This document shows, piece after piece, positions 18,702 through 29,188 of a stretch of 64,000 nucleotides of DNA. The notes beneath the pieces were generated by a model. It made no database searches and had not been told where the DNA came from. It saw nothing but the letters and a program-made list of their open reading frames with translations. Location of the stretch: contig NZ_NKHL01000111.1 of the NCBI RefSeq assembly GCF_002934685.1, positions 101,105-165,104 of the forward strand, read 5' to 3'. A program made the translations under genes and the position numbers. The stretch comes from Pseudomonas bohemica. GTDB lineage: Bacteria; Pseudomonadota; Gammaproteobacteria; Pseudomonadales; Pseudomonadaceae. Numbering within the stretch: position 1 is the stretch's first letter; each line of letters opens with the position of its first letter.

Positions 18702-20744
18702 ATGAGTAATACCGGCAAGTCACTGGAAGGCGCGCGCAGCCGCTCGCAAATCATCGCGCTGTTCGTTGGCCTGATCATTTTCATCATGCTGCTGTTCGTC
18801 AATTTTGCGTACTTGAGTACCCAGTCCAACTACGACAAGCAGTACATCGGCCATGCGGGCGAGCTGCGCGTGCTGTCCCAACGCATCGCCAAGAACGCCA
18901 CCGAAGCCGCCGCCGGCAAAGCCGCAGCCTTCAAGCTGCTGGCCGATGCGCGCAACGATTTCGACACGCGCTGGGGTTACTTGAAGAAGGGCGACAAGAA
19001 CACCGGCCTGCCTGCGGCGCCTGCTGCCGTTGCCGATGAACTCAAAGCGGTGCAGAACGACTGGGAAAATCTGCGCAAAAGCACTGATGTCATCCTGGCT
19101 CGCGAACAGACCGTATTGTCCTTGCATCAGGTGGCGGCGACCCTGGCCGAGACCATTCCGCAATTGCAGATCGAGTCGGAAAAAGTCGTCGACATCCTGC
19201 TGCAAACCCGCGCGCCCGCCAGCCAAGTGGCCCTCGCGCAGCGTCAGTCGCTGTTGGCCGAGCGCATTCTCGGGGCGGTGAATACCGTGCTTTCGGGCGA
19301 TGAAACAGCGGTTCAGGCAGCCGATGCTTTCGGTCGCGATGCCAGCCAGTTCGGTCGCGTGCTCAACGGCATGCTCGAGGGTAACGCGACCCTGCGGATC
19401 GCCCAGGTCGAGGACCGCGACGCGCGAGCGCGACTGGCTGAAATTGCCGAGTTGTTCCAGTTCGTGTCGGGATCGGTTGACGAAATTCTCGAAACCTCGC
19501 CGGAACTGCTGGATGTGCGCGAATCGGCAGGCAACATTTTCACGCTCTCACAGACCCTGCTGGACGAGGCCTCGTTACTGGCCAACAGCTTCGAACACAT
19601 GGCCGGCGGCCGAACGGCGAATATCTACATAGGGTACGTTCTGGGCTTGCTGGCACTGGCCTCGATCATTCTTATAGGTCTGGTGATGGTTCGGGAAACC
19701 AATCGCCAGTTGCGCGAAACCGCCGAGAAGAACGAGCGTAACCAGACTGCGATCATGCGCCTGCTCGACGAGATCGAAGACCTGGCCGATGGCGACCTGA
19801 CCGTAGCCGCTTCGGTGACCGAAGACTTCACTGGCGCCATCGCCGACTCCATCAACTACTCCATCGATCAGCTGCGCGAACTGGTGGCGACCATCAACCT
19901 GACCGCCGAGCAGGTGTTCGGCGCGGTCAAGGATACCCAAACCACCGCGACCCAACTGGCTGCGGCGTCGGAGCATCAGGCGTTGCAAATCGCCGCAGCG
20001 TCCAATGCGGTCAATGACATGTCCCGTTCGGTCGAGCAAGTGTCGGCCAACGCTTCAGAGTCGGTGGCGGTCGCCGAGCGTTCCGTGGCGATTGCCAACA
20101 AAGGTAACGAGGTGGTGCACAACACCATCAATGGCATGGACAACATTCGCGAGCAGATTCAGGACACCTCCAAACGCATCAAGCGCCTCGGTGAGTCTTC
20201 CCAGGAAATCGGCGACATCGTCAGTCTGATCGACGACATTGCCGATCAAACCAACATTCTTGCGCTCAATGCCGCGATTCAGGCGTCGATGGCAGGGGAT
20301 GCCGGCCGCGGCTTCGCGGTCGTGGCGGACGAAGTGCAGCGTCTGGCCGAACGTTCTTCGTCGGCGACCAAGCAAATCGAAACGCTGGTCCGCGCCATTC
20401 AAAATGACACCAACGAAGCGGTAATCTCGATGGAACAGACCACCACCGAGGTGGTGCGGGGTGCTCGATTGGCGCAGGATGCCGGTGTTGCTCTGGAAGA
20501 AATCGAAGGTGTTTCCAAGGTGTTGGCGGCGCTGGTCGAGAGCATCACCAACGCCGCTCAGCAGCAGGCGGCACTGGGTCAGCAAATTTCCGCGACCATG
20601 ACCGTGATCCAGCAGACCACCACGCAGACCACCTCGGGCACGGCGGCCACTGCGCAGAGCATGGGCAATCTGGCGAAAATGGCCAGCGAGATGCGCCGTT
20701 CGGTGTCCGGTTTTACACTGCCGCCTTCACGGGATCAGCATTGA
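18702..20744 (+). CDS. pilJ: PilJ, type IV pili methyl-accepting chemoreceptor
   Basis: A 680-residue receptor with two membrane helices (about residues 15-37 and 307-328) that flank a large helical periplasmic domain of the PilJ type. A HAMP-like linker and a cytoplasmic signalling coiled coil follow; the hairpin tip reads [20 protein letters not shown] near 515. PilJ senses surface contact and pilin. No dedicated methyltransferase gene (pilK) follows: chpA begins 36 nt downstream. Whether its Glu/Gln sites are modified by unlinked enzymes cannot be told from the window. Confidence 0.95.
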   Translation: MSNTGKSLEGARSRSQIIALFVGLIIFIMLLFVNFAYLSTQSNYDKQYIGHAGELRVLSQRIAKNATEAAAGKAAAFKLLADARNDFDTRWGYLKKGDKNTGLPAAPAAVADELKAVQNDWENLRKSTDVILAREQTVLSLHQVAATLAETIPQLQIESEKVVDILLQTRAPASQVALAQRQSLLAERILGAVNTVLSGDETAVQAADAFGRDASQFGRVLNGMLEGNATLRIAQVEDRDARARLAEIAELFQFVSGSVDEILETSPELLDVRESAGNIFTLSQTLLDEASLLANSFEHMAGGRTANIYIGYVLGLLALASIILIGLVMVRETNRQLRETAEKNERNQTAIMRLLDEIEDLADGDLTVAASVTEDFTGAIADSINYSIDQLRELVATINLTAEQVFGAVKDTQTTATQLAAASEHQALQIAAASNAVNDMSRSVEQVSANASESVAVAERSVAIANKGNEVVHNTINGMDNIREQIQDTSKRIKRLGESSQEIGDIVSLIDDIADQTNILALNAAIQASMAGDAGRGFAVVADEVQRLAERSSSATKQIETLVRAIQNDTNEAVISMEQTTTEVVRGARLAQDAGVALEEIEGVSKVLAALVESITNAAQQQAALGQQISATMTVIQQTTTQTTSGTAATAQSMGNLAKMASEMRRSVSGFTLPPSRDQH

Positions 20745-20780
20745 TCGTCAGGTCTCAAGACTTGGGCAACTGGAGTTACC

Positions 20781-23700
20781 ATGCCTGATCGTCACGACTA
20801 CGTGGCCCTGGAGTGGGTCAAGGGCGAAATAGCCGAAACCCTCAAGCATGCCCGGCAGGCGCTGGACGTCTTCGTTGCGCGCCCTCACGATCCTGCCGCG
20901 ATGGATGTCTGCCTGGAACTCATTCATCAGGTGCACGGCAGCCTACTGATGATCGAGTTCTATGGCGCGGCGCTGTTCGCCGAGGAAATCGAACAGCTGG
21001 TGCTGGCCCTGCAACAAGGGCATGTGGTTCAGGAAACCGAAGCCATTCAGTTGCTGGATCAGGCGATGACCCAATTGCCAATCTATCTGGACCGCGTGCA
21101 TTCGGCCCGCCGCGATCTGCCGCTGGTGGTGCTGCCGTTGCTCAACGACCTGCGCAGTGCCCGAGGCGAGAGCCTGCTCTCCGAAACCAGTCTGTTTTCG
21201 CCACAACTGCTGTCGATCCCCGAACTCGACGATCAAGCCCTCGCTGAGCGTGACAGCCCTGAATTGCCAGCAAAACTGCGCAAGCTGCGCCAGACCCTGC
21301 AAACTGCGCTGGTCGGCCTGTTACGCGAACAGGATGTGCAGACGCAACTCGGTTACATGAGCAAGGTGTTTGCGCGGCTTGAAGCGCTGTGCAAGGACGC
21401 GCCGCTGGAGCCGCTTTGGCTTATCGCCTCGGCGTTGGTCGAGACCATGGCCAGCGGCAACTTCACCAACAGCCCGGCGCTGCGCAGCCTGTTCAAGGAC
21501 GCCGACAAGGAGCTCAAGCGCCTGTTGGAGCAAGGCATCACCGGAATCAATCAGCCAGCGCCGGATGAGTTGCTGAAAAGCCTGCTGTTCTATATTGCCA
21601 AATCTGACAGTCAGGCCCAGAGGATGATGGATTTGAAGGATCAATATGGCCTGGCCGAAGCGTTGCCGGAAAGCGCGCTGGTGGATGAAGAGCGCGCGCG
21701 CATGGCAGGCCCCGATCGCGATGCCATGCGCTCGGTCATCATCGCCCTGTGCGACGAACTGGTACGCACCAAGGAGCGACTGGATGTCTTCGTGCGTGGC
21801 GATCGCCAGCATGTCAGCGAACTCAACGCTCTCCTGCCGCCTCTTCGACAGATTGCCGATACACTCGCGGTTCTGGGTTTCGGGCAGCCGCGCAAGGTCA
21901 TCATCGACCAGTTGGCGGTGGTTCAGGGCATGGCCCAAGGTCAGCGCGAACCCAGCGACCCGACGCTGATGGATGTCGCGGGTGCCTTGCTGTATGTGGA
22001 AGCGACGCTGGCGGGAATGGCCGGGACGGTCGATCAGAGCAGCCCCGAGGAGAGCCGTTTGCCCACCACGGATCTGAGTCAGATTCATCAGTTGGTGATC
22101 AAGGAAGCCCGCGCCGTACTTCAGCAGGCCAAGGACGTGATCGACGATTACATTGATGGCGAGCTCGACCATCAACGTCTGGTGCCGGTGTCCGAGCAGT
22201 TGATACAGGTGCGCGGCGCGCTGGCGATGATCCCGCTGGCCCGCGCTTCCGGCCTGCTGGCGGCGTGCAATGACTACATCGTCGAACATTTATTGACGGG
22301 CGGGGAGCGTCCGGCCTGGTCGCAGCTGGACCATCTGGCCGATGTCATCACCGGTATCGAGTATTACCTGGAGCGCATGGCCGAAGATCCAGAGGCACCG
22401 GGCGAGCATGTGCTGGATCTGGCGCAAGACAGCCTGGCCAAGCTCGGTTACTCGCCGGTTGCCGATGCGATCGACGTGCCGGTGCTTGATGAGGTCATCA
22501 GCCAGGAAGAACTTCGGCAGTTGCGCGAGCAGCAGGCTCCGACCAGCGACAGTCTCAACCCGAGCATCGCCGAAGTGCTGGCCAGTCCTTTGTCAGCCGT
22601 CAACCCGCCTGCACGGCATGTGCCTGCAAGTCTGTTGCCGCCACCCAAGGGAGAGCAGGCGGTCGATGACGAGCTGCGCGATGTGTTTCTCGAAGAGACC
22701 GACGAGGTGCTCGATGCGCTGCTCGAGTACCTGCCGCGTTGGCTCGCCGATACCGGCAATCTCACCGCGCTGGGTGAAATCCGTCGCGCCTTCCACACCC
22801 TCAAAGGTAGCGGGCGCATGGTTCGGGCGCTGGTGCTGGGCGAATTGGCGTGGTCAGTGGAGAACCTGCTCAACCGCGTGCTCGAACACAGCGTCCAGCC
22901 GAACGCGCAGGTTAAGCAGGTGCTACAGGATGTGCTGGCGCTGTTGCCGGATGTGATTCGTGATTTTGCCGAAGACGTTCAACGCCAGCGTGATGATGTG
23001 GATGAGTTGGCCGCGCGCGCCCATGCGCTGGCTCAAGGGGAAAGCGACGAGCCCGCGCTACCGGCGTCTATCGAATTTAAAGACGAAGGCTTCGACCCGC
23101 AGTTGCTGGAGATATTCCGCCAGGAAGCCCAGACCCATCTCGACGTTCTCAATCGCTATCTCGACGCTGCTCGGCAAGACCCATCGCCGTCTTTCAGCGA
23201 CGACTTGCTGCGCGCGCTGCACACCCTCAAGGGCAGCGCCTACATGGCAGGCGTGCTGCCGATGGCCGAGCTGGCCAGTCCGCTGGACCAATTGGTGCGT
23301 GAGTTCAAGACCAACCTGATCGCCGTGGGTCAGCCCGAGATCGACCTGCTGCGTTCGGCCGAGCCGCTGTTCCATCAAGGGTTGGCGCAGTTGGGCGTCG
23401 ACCCGCTGATGCCGATCGAAGGTGCCGCGCCACTCATCTCCGCCGCTCACGAACTGCTCGATGAGCGCATGGCCGCCGCCTTGAGCGCCGACAACAATGG
23501 CCTGCGCACACGGCGCAATCCGCAATTGATCGCAAGCTTCCTCGCTGAGGGCATGGATATCCTGCTGGACGCCGAAAACCTGCTCAAACGCTGGCGGCAG
23601 CATCCCGGCGAGCGCCAGGAACTGAACGCGCTGCTCGACGAACTGACCATGCTTGGCCACGGCGCGCACATGGCCGATCTGCCGCAAATGGATGAGTTGT

Positions 23701-26700
23701 GCGAGGCCCTGCTCGATCTGTATGGCGCGGTTGAAGAGAGCAGCCTTGCGGTCAGCGAGCGGTTTTTCCATGAAGCCGAAAACGCCCATGAAGCGCTGAT
23801 CAATATGCTCGATCAAATCGCCGCCGGCCAGCAGGTTGAGCCATGTCCAGAGCGTGTGCGGGCGTTGCGCGAGTTGCTTGATGAAGCGCTGGATCCTGGT
23901 GCGATGGGCATCATCAAAAGCGATGGGGGCCTGGCGACTAGTGTCACCGAGCTGAGCCAGGCCACCGAAAGCCTTGACACTAAACCTGACCAACCCGCGC
24001 AACTGCCGCGCGATGAGATTGATCAGGAAATCGTCGATATCTTCCTCGAAGAGGCGGTCGACATTCTCGACAGCGCAGGCCACGCCTTGCAGCGCTGGCT
24101 GGATGATCCGGAAAACCCGCTGCCGCTGTCGTCGTTGCAGCGGGATCTGCACACCCTCAAGGGCGGCGCGCGGATGGCCGAGATCGGCCCGGTCGGCGAT
24201 CTCGGGCATGAGCTTGAATCGCTTTATGAAGGCTTGATCGACCGGCGCTGCAGTTACACGCCCGCGCTCGCCGATCTGCTAATGCGCAGCCACGATCATT
24301 TGGCAATGATGCTCGAACAGCTGCAAAACCGCAGCGAACTGACGCCGCCCGAGACGCTGATCGAGTCGATTCGCGAATTCCGCCAATCGAGCAGCAGTGT
24401 GCCCACTTCCGGAAGCGAGCCGCGTAATGTCGGGTCGATGATCCAACCACTGGACGAGCGCGATCCCGAGTTGCTGGAGATCTTTCTCGAAGAAGCCGAC
24501 GACCTCATCGAAAGCTCGAGCGCTGCGCTGGTGCGCTGGCAGGCCGATCCGCAGAACACCGTGGAAGTGGAAAACCTGCTGCGCGACCTGCACACCCTAA
24601 AGGGCGGCGCGCGCATGGTGGAGATCGCCCTCATTGGCGATCTGGCCCATGAGCTGGAGTCGTTGTACGAGGGCCTGGCTTGCGGGGCGCTGAAAAACAG
24701 TGCGCTGCTCAACGGCCTGCTGCAAAGCGGCCACGACATGCTTGCCGACATGGTCGACGCCGTCCGCGGTTACGAGCCGCTACCCAATCCGACGCTGTTG
24801 ATCGACAGCATCACGCACTACTCCTCATCGGGCGGCATTCAGGAAGCTGTCGTCAAGCCGGCGGAAACATCTACACCTGCCGCGCCGCCTGCTGCCGATC
24901 CCGCTCCCGCAACACCGGATACCGACGCCGAGCGCGCCGGGCCGGAAATGGTCAAGGTGCCTGCCGAGCAGTTGGAGGAGCTGGTCAACCTGGCGGGTGA
25001 GACTTCAATCTTCCGTGGCCGTATCGAGCAGCAGGTCAGCGACGCGCAGATCACCCTCGCCGAGATGGAAACCACCATCGAGCGCATGCGCGATCAATTG
25101 CGGCGGCTGGATATCGAGACCCAGGGACGCATTCTCAGTCGCGATCATCAGACCGAACGACTGGGCTATGAGGAATTCGACCCGCTGGAAATGGACCGTC
25201 ACTCCCAGCTTCAGCAGCTGTCACGGGCGTTGTTCGAGTCCGCGTCCGACCTGATGGACCTCAAGGAAACCCTCGACACCCGCGGCCATGAAGCCGAGAC
25301 CCTGCTGCTGCAACAGGCGCGGGTCAACACCGAGCTGCAGGAAAATCTGATGCGCACGCGGATGGTGCCGTTCGAGCGCATGATCCCGCGACTGCGGCGG
25401 ATCGTGCGGCAGGTATCGGGCGAGCTCCACAAGAAGGTCAAGTTCGATGTGGTCAACGCCGAGGGCGAAATGGACCGCAACGTGCTGGAACGAATGGTCG
25501 CGCCGCTCGAGCACATGCTGCGCAACGCCATCGACCACGGCTTGGAAAGCACAGAGAAACGCCTGGCCGCAGGTAAGTCCGAAGCGGGACATATCATCCT
25601 CAGTCTGGCCCACGAGGGTGGTGATATCGTGATCGAAATGAGCGACGACGGCGCCGGAGTGGATTTTGAAGCGGTGCGGCGCAAGGCGATCAAGCGCGGC
25701 CTGATTGGCCCTGACGCCGAGCTGAGTGAGCACGACACGCTGCAGTTCATCCTGCAGGCCGGTTTTTCTACCTCCGAAACCATCACCCAGATTTCCGGGC
25801 GTGGCGTGGGCATGGACGTCGTGCACGCAGAAGTCAAAGAGCTGGGCGGCTCGATGATCATCGATTCGAAATCGGGGCAGGGCGCGCGTTTCCGAATTCG
25901 GCTGCCATTCTCCGTCTCAGTCAACCGGGCACTGATGGTGCAGTGCGGTGACGAGCAATATGCCGTTCCTTTGAACAGCGTCGAAGGCATCGTGCGCGTC
26001 ATGCCCAGCGAGCTGGAAGGCTGGTATCAGGCCACGCCGCCGCGCTATCAATATGGCGGGCACAGTTACGAACTGCGCTACCTGGGTGAGCTGCTGAACA
26101 ATGGCCAGCCACCGAAGTTGATAGGCCAGACTCAACCGCTACCGGTGCTGCTGGTTCATGTGCATGATCAATGGGTGGCGGTGCAGGTGGATGCGCTGGC
26201 GGGTTCACGGGAAATCGTGGTGAAGAACCTCGGGCCGCAGTTCGCTGGGGTGCAGGGGATTTCCGGCGCGACGATCCTTGGCGATGGTCGCGTGGTGCTG
26301 ATTCTCGATCTGTTCGCTCACATTCGGCGTCTGCACGCGCAGCTGCTGGCGATGCAGGTTTCCGGTCAGGCGCCATCGCGCTACGTCGAAACCGAACAGG
26401 CGCGACCTTTGCTGGTGATGGTGGTGGACGACTCGGTCACGGTGCGCAAGGTGACGGGGCGTCTGCTGGAGCGCAATGGCATGAACGTGCTGACTGCCAA
26501 GGATGGTGTCGACGCCATGGCGCTGCTGCAGGAGCACACGCCGGACGTGATGTTGCTGGACATCGAAATGCCGCGCATGGACGGTTTCGAAGTCGCCAGC
26601 AAGGTGCGCGAAGACGAAGCGCTAAAGCACTTGCCGATCATCATGATCACCTCGCGCTCGGGCCAAAAACACCGAGATCGCGCCATGGCGCTTGGGGTCA

Positions 26701-26777
26701 ACGACTACATGAGCAAGCCATATCAGGAAGCGGCGCTGCTGGAGAGCATTGCCCACTGGAGCCACGTGCATGTCTGA
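20781..26777 (+). CDS. chpA: ChpA, multi-Hpt hybrid histidine kinase of the Chp system
   Basis: A 1998-residue CheA-type hybrid kinase. An N-terminal FimL-like region carries a candidate phospho-His49 (HQVHGS). Later Hpt-like modules have His672 (HTLKGSGR), His814 (HTLKGSAY), His1124 and His1271 (both HTLKGGAR). One module has Thr956 at the equivalent place (LTMLGHGAHM), a 'Tpt' domain. A Pro/Ala linker (about 1355-1380) leads to the CheA dimerisation and ATPase core: N box EHMLRNAIDHGLES, then DDGAGVDFEAV, then GRGVGMDVVHAEV. A CheW domain and a C-terminal receiver with Asp1927 (LLDIEMPRMDG) follow. P. aeruginosa ChpA is longer (about 2470 aa), so this one has fewer or shorter N-terminal modules. 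GGAGTTACC precedes ATG. Confidence 0.95.
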   Translation: MPDRHDYVALEWVKGEIAETLKHARQALDVFVARPHDPAAMDVCLELIHQVHGSLLMIEFYGAALFAEEIEQLVLALQQGHVVQETEAIQLLDQAMTQLPIYLDRVHSARRDLPLVVLPLLNDLRSARGESLLSETSLFSPQLLSIPELDDQALAERDSPELPAKLRKLRQTLQTALVGLLREQDVQTQLGYMSKVFARLEALCKDAPLEPLWLIASALVETMASGNFTNSPALRSLFKDADKELKRLLEQGITGINQPAPDELLKSLLFYIAKSDSQAQRMMDLKDQYGLAEALPESALVDEERARMAGPDRDAMRSVIIALCDELVRTKERLDVFVRGDRQHVSELNALLPPLRQIADTLAVLGFGQPRKVIIDQLAVVQGMAQGQREPSDPTLMDVAGALLYVEATLAGMAGTVDQSSPEESRLPTTDLSQIHQLVIKEARAVLQQAKDVIDDYIDGELDHQRLVPVSEQLIQVRGALAMIPLARASGLLAACNDYIVEHLLTGGERPAWSQLDHLADVITGIEYYLERMAEDPEAPGEHVLDLAQDSLAKLGYSPVADAIDVPVLDEVISQEELRQLREQQAPTSDSLNPSIAEVLASPLSAVNPPARHVPASLLPPPKGEQAVDDELRDVFLEETDEVLDALLEYLPRWLADTGNLTALGEIRRAFHTLKGSGRMVRALVLGELAWSVENLLNRVLEHSVQPNAQVKQVLQDVLALLPDVIRDFAEDVQRQRDDVDELAARAHALAQGESDEPALPASIEFKDEGFDPQLLEIFRQEAQTHLDVLNRYLDAARQDPSPSFSDDLLRALHTLKGSAYMAGVLPMAELASPLDQLVREFKTNLIAVGQPEIDLLRSAEPLFHQGLAQLGVDPLMPIEGAAPLISAAHELLDERMAAALSADNNGLRTRRNPQLIASFLAEGMDILLDAENLLKRWRQHPGERQELNALLDELTMLGHGAHMADLPQMDELCEALLDLYGAVEESSLAVSERFFHEAENAHEALINMLDQIAAGQQVEPCPERVRALRELLDEALDPGAMGIIKSDGGLATSVTELSQATESLDTKPDQPAQLPRDEIDQEIVDIFLEEAVDILDSAGHALQRWLDDPENPLPLSSLQRDLHTLKGGARMAEIGPVGDLGHELESLYEGLIDRRCSYTPALADLLMRSHDHLAMMLEQLQNRSELTPPETLIESIREFRQSSSSVPTSGSEPRNVGSMIQPLDERDPELLEIFLEEADDLIESSSAALVRWQADPQNTVEVENLLRDLHTLKGGARMVEIALIGDLAHELESLYEGLACGALKNSALLNGLLQSGHDMLADMVDAVRGYEPLPNPTLLIDSITHYSSSGGIQEAVVKPAETSTPAAPPAADPAPATPDTDAERAGPEMVKVPAEQLEELVNLAGETSIFRGRIEQQVSDAQITLAEMETTIERMRDQLRRLDIETQGRILSRDHQTERLGYEEFDPLEMDRHSQLQQLSRALFESASDLMDLKETLDTRGHEAETLLLQQARVNTELQENLMRTRMVPFERMIPRLRRIVRQVSGELHKKVKFDVVNAEGEMDRNVLERMVAPLEHMLRNAIDHGLESTEKRLAAGKSEAGHIILSLAHEGGDIVIEMSDDGAGVDFEAVRRKAIKRGLIGPDAELSEHDTLQFILQAGFSTSETITQISGRGVGMDVVHAEVKELGGSMIIDSKSGQGARFRIRLPFSVSVNRALMVQCGDEQYAVPLNSVEGIVRVMPSELEGWYQATPPRYQYGGHSYELRYLGELLNNGQPPKLIGQTQPLPVLLVHVHDQWVAVQVDALAGSREIVVKNLGPQFAGVQGISGATILGDGRVVLILDLFAHIRRLHAQLLAMQVSGQAPSRYVETEQARPLLVMVVDDSVTVRKVTGRLLERNGMNVLTAKDGVDAMALLQEHTPDVMLLDIEMPRMDGFEVASKVREDEALKHLPIIMITSRSGQKHRDRAMALGVNDYMSKPYQEAALLESIAHWSHVHV

Positions 26778-27261
26778 CACCACCACCCAAACCACGCGCC
26801 TGACCAACCTGACCGGACTGCTCATTCCCCTGAGCGATAGGCATCTGCTGCTGCCCAACGTCGCCGTTGCTGAATTGATCGACTACCAGGACAGCATCGC
26901 CGACCCCGCCGCTCCGCAGTGGTACCTGGGCCCGATCAACTGGCGCCATCGCAGCCTGCCGCTGCTGAGCTTCGAAGCTGCCTGTGGAAGTCGGGCTCGC
27001 GTCGGCGGCCGCGCCCGAATCGTTGTGCTCAATGCGTTGGGTGGACGACCGGATCTGAAGTTCATCGCCCTGCTGACTCAGGGCATTCCGCGCTCCTGCA
27101 AGCTCGACAGCCAACTGAGCTACGTCGACGTACCGCTTGCCGAGCTGGAACTGGCGGCGGTGCAAGTGGGCGAGACCGTAGCGAAGATCCCGGATCTTGT
27201 GGCACTTGAACAGTGGTTGGTGGATGCGGGGTTGGTGCAGGTGGTGGGACCGGGAATTTGA
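26770..27261 (+). CDS. chpC: ChpC, CheW-like adaptor of the Chp system
   Basis: A 163-residue CheW-domain protein whose start (MSDTTTQ) overlaps the chpA stop by 8 nt. It has LLIPLSDRHLLLPNVAVAELI at 12-32 and WYLGPINWRHRSLPLLSFE near 45-63, matching ChpC-type adaptors that link extra receptors to ChpA. In P. aeruginosa chpB (a CheB-like methylesterase) sits between chpA and chpC; here it is missing. It appears to be the last gene of the operon. Confidence 0.88.
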   Translation: MSDTTTQTTRLTNLTGLLIPLSDRHLLLPNVAVAELIDYQDSIADPAAPQWYLGPINWRHRSLPLLSFEAACGSRARVGGRARIVVLNALGGRPDLKFIALLTQGIPRSCKLDSQLSYVDVPLAELELAAVQVGETVAKIPDLVALEQWLVDAGLVQVVGPGI

Positions 27262-27514
27262 GCTTTTGATTCGGCCCAACGGATTTATGAGCGCAGTGTG
27301 CTCGTGATCTGTTGCAGCAGCAGGCAACCCAGACGGCCGCACGGTTTCAGACGCTCCGTGTATTCGCAATCGGCTCAGTCGCAACGTGCTGAAGACCCAT
27401 TTCGGAATTTCCCTAATCATTACTCCAACCGTAACGATCCAGCCTTTTGCTTGATTGATACTTCCAGCCCATAACTCCTAATGTGGCCCACGACAGCGAA
27501 CTCGTGGAGTCAAC
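27262..27514. promoter_or_regulatory. mdc operon upstream region
   Basis: 253 nt between chpC and mdcA. It should carry the mdcA promoter and the binding site for MdcR, since the mdcR gene lies at the far end of the cluster. AT content rises at 27400-27450. No unambiguous T-N11-A dyad could be fixed by eye. Confidence 0.4.
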
Positions 27515-29188
27515 ATGACTACAACAACGAAACTTGACCCGCGCTGGTCGCGTCGTCGCAGCGAAAAGCAGCGGCGACTCGAGCAAGTGCGTTCCCTCGC
27601 CGATGGCGTGGTTCTGCCCACCGACAAAATCGTCGCGGCGTTGGAAGCGTTAATTGCGCCCGGCGATCGTGTGGTGCTTGAAGGCAACAACCAGAAACAG
27701 GCGGATTTCCTCTCCCGTTCGCTGGTCAAGGCCGATCCGGGCAAGCTGCATGATCTGCACATGATCATGCCCAGCGTGGGTCGCGCCGAGCATCTGGACC
27801 TCTTCGAACGCGGCATCGCCCGCAAGCTCGATTTCTCTTTCGCCGGTACGCAGAGTCTGCGCATTAGCCAACTGCTTGAAGACGGCCTGCTGGAAGTGGG
27901 TGCGATTCACACGTACATCGAGTTGTATTCGCGCTTGCTGGTCGACCTGATTCCCAATGTCGTGCTCTCTGCAGGGTTCATGGCCGACCGCGCGGGTAAC
28001 ATTTACACCGGCGCCAGCACCGAAGACACCCCGGCCCTGATCGAACCGGCCGCGTTCAGCGACGGCATCGTTATCGTGCAGGTCAACCAATTGGTGGACG
28101 ATGTGAGCGACCTGCCACGAGTGGACATCCCTGCTTCGTGGGTCGACTTCGTGGTGGTGGCTGACAAGCCTTTCTATATCGAGCCGCTGTTCACCCGCGA
28201 TCCGCGTCATATCAAGCCAGTTCATGTGTTGATGGCGATGATGGCGATTCGTGGGATCTACGAGAAACACAACGTCCAGTCACTGAATCACGGCATCGGT
28301 TTCAACACTGCCGCGATCGAGCTGATTCTGCCGACTTACGGCGAGTCCCTTGGTCTCAAGGGCAAGATCTGCCGCAACTGGACGCTCAATCCGCACCCAA
28401 CCCTGATCCCCGCCATTGAAAGCGGCTGGGTCGAAAGTGTGCATTGCTTCGGCACCGAACTGGGTATGGAGAACTACATCGCGGCGCGTCCTGATGTGTT
28501 CTTTACCGGCCGCGACGGCTCGATGCGCTCCAACCGCATGATGTGCCAACTGGCGGGGCAATACGCGGTGGACCTGTTCATCGGCGCGACCTTGCAAGTA
28601 GACGGCGACGGTCATTCCTCGACCGTGACCCGCGGGCGGCTGGCCGGTTTCGGCGGCGCGCCGAACATGGGACACGACCCCCACGGTCGGCGTCACAGCA
28701 CGCCCGCCTGGCTGGACATGCGCCAGCAGAATCCAGACACCGAGGTCTATCTCGAGCGCGGCAAAAAACTGGTGGTGCAGATGGTCGAGACCTTTCAGGA
28801 AGGCGGCAAACCTACGTTCGTCGAAACCCTCGATGCCGTCGATGTAGCGAAAAAAAGTGGCATGCCTCTGGCCCCGATCATGATCTACGGCGACGACGTG
28901 ACCCACCTGTTGACTGAAGAAGGCATCGCCTATCTGTACAAGGCGCGCAGTCTGGAAGAGCGTCAGGCGATGATCGCCGCAGTCGCGGGCGTGACCGTCA
29001 TCGGCCTGCGGCACGACCCCAAGGACACGGCCCGCATGCGTCGGGAAGGATTGATCGCGCTGCCTGAGGATCTGAGTATCCGCCGCACCGACGCCAGCCG
29101 CGAATTGCTGGCGGCCAAGAGCATCGCCGAACTGGTGGAGTGGTCCGGTGGTTTGTACAACCCGCCTGCGAAATTCAGGAGCTGGTGA
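27515..29188 (+). CDS. mdcA: Malonate decarboxylase alpha subunit MdcA (acetyl-ACP:malonate transferase)
   Basis: A 557-residue CoA-transferase-like subunit of the biotin-independent malonate decarboxylase. It swaps acetyl on the MdcC carrier for malonate, releasing acetate. Markers include [20 protein letters not shown] near 35-54, [20 protein letters not shown] near 149-168, and [20 protein letters not shown] near 363-382. First gene of mdcABCDEGH-madLM. The stop shares a base with the mdcB ATG (TGATG). Confidence 0.95.
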   Translation: MTTTTKLDPRWSRRRSEKQRRLEQVRSLADGVVLPTDKIVAALEALIAPGDRVVLEGNNQKQADFLSRSLVKADPGKLHDLHMIMPSVGRAEHLDLFERGIARKLDFSFAGTQSLRISQLLEDGLLEVGAIHTYIELYSRLLVDLIPNVVLSAGFMADRAGNIYTGASTEDTPALIEPAAFSDGIVIVQVNQLVDDVSDLPRVDIPASWVDFVVVADKPFYIEPLFTRDPRHIKPVHVLMAMMAIRGIYEKHNVQSLNHGIGFNTAAIELILPTYGESLGLKGKICRNWTLNPHPTLIPAIESGWVESVHCFGTELGMENYIAARPDVFFTGRDGSMRSNRMMCQLAGQYAVDLFIGATLQVDGDGHSSTVTRGRLAGFGGAPNMGHDPHGRRHSTPAWLDMRQQNPDTEVYLERGKKLVVQMVETFQEGGKPTFVETLDAVDVAKKSGMPLAPIMIYGDDVTHLLTEEGIAYLYKARSLEERQAMIAAVAGVTVIGLRHDPKDTARMRREGLIALPEDLSIRRTDASRELLAAKSIAELVEWSGGLYNPPAKFRSW

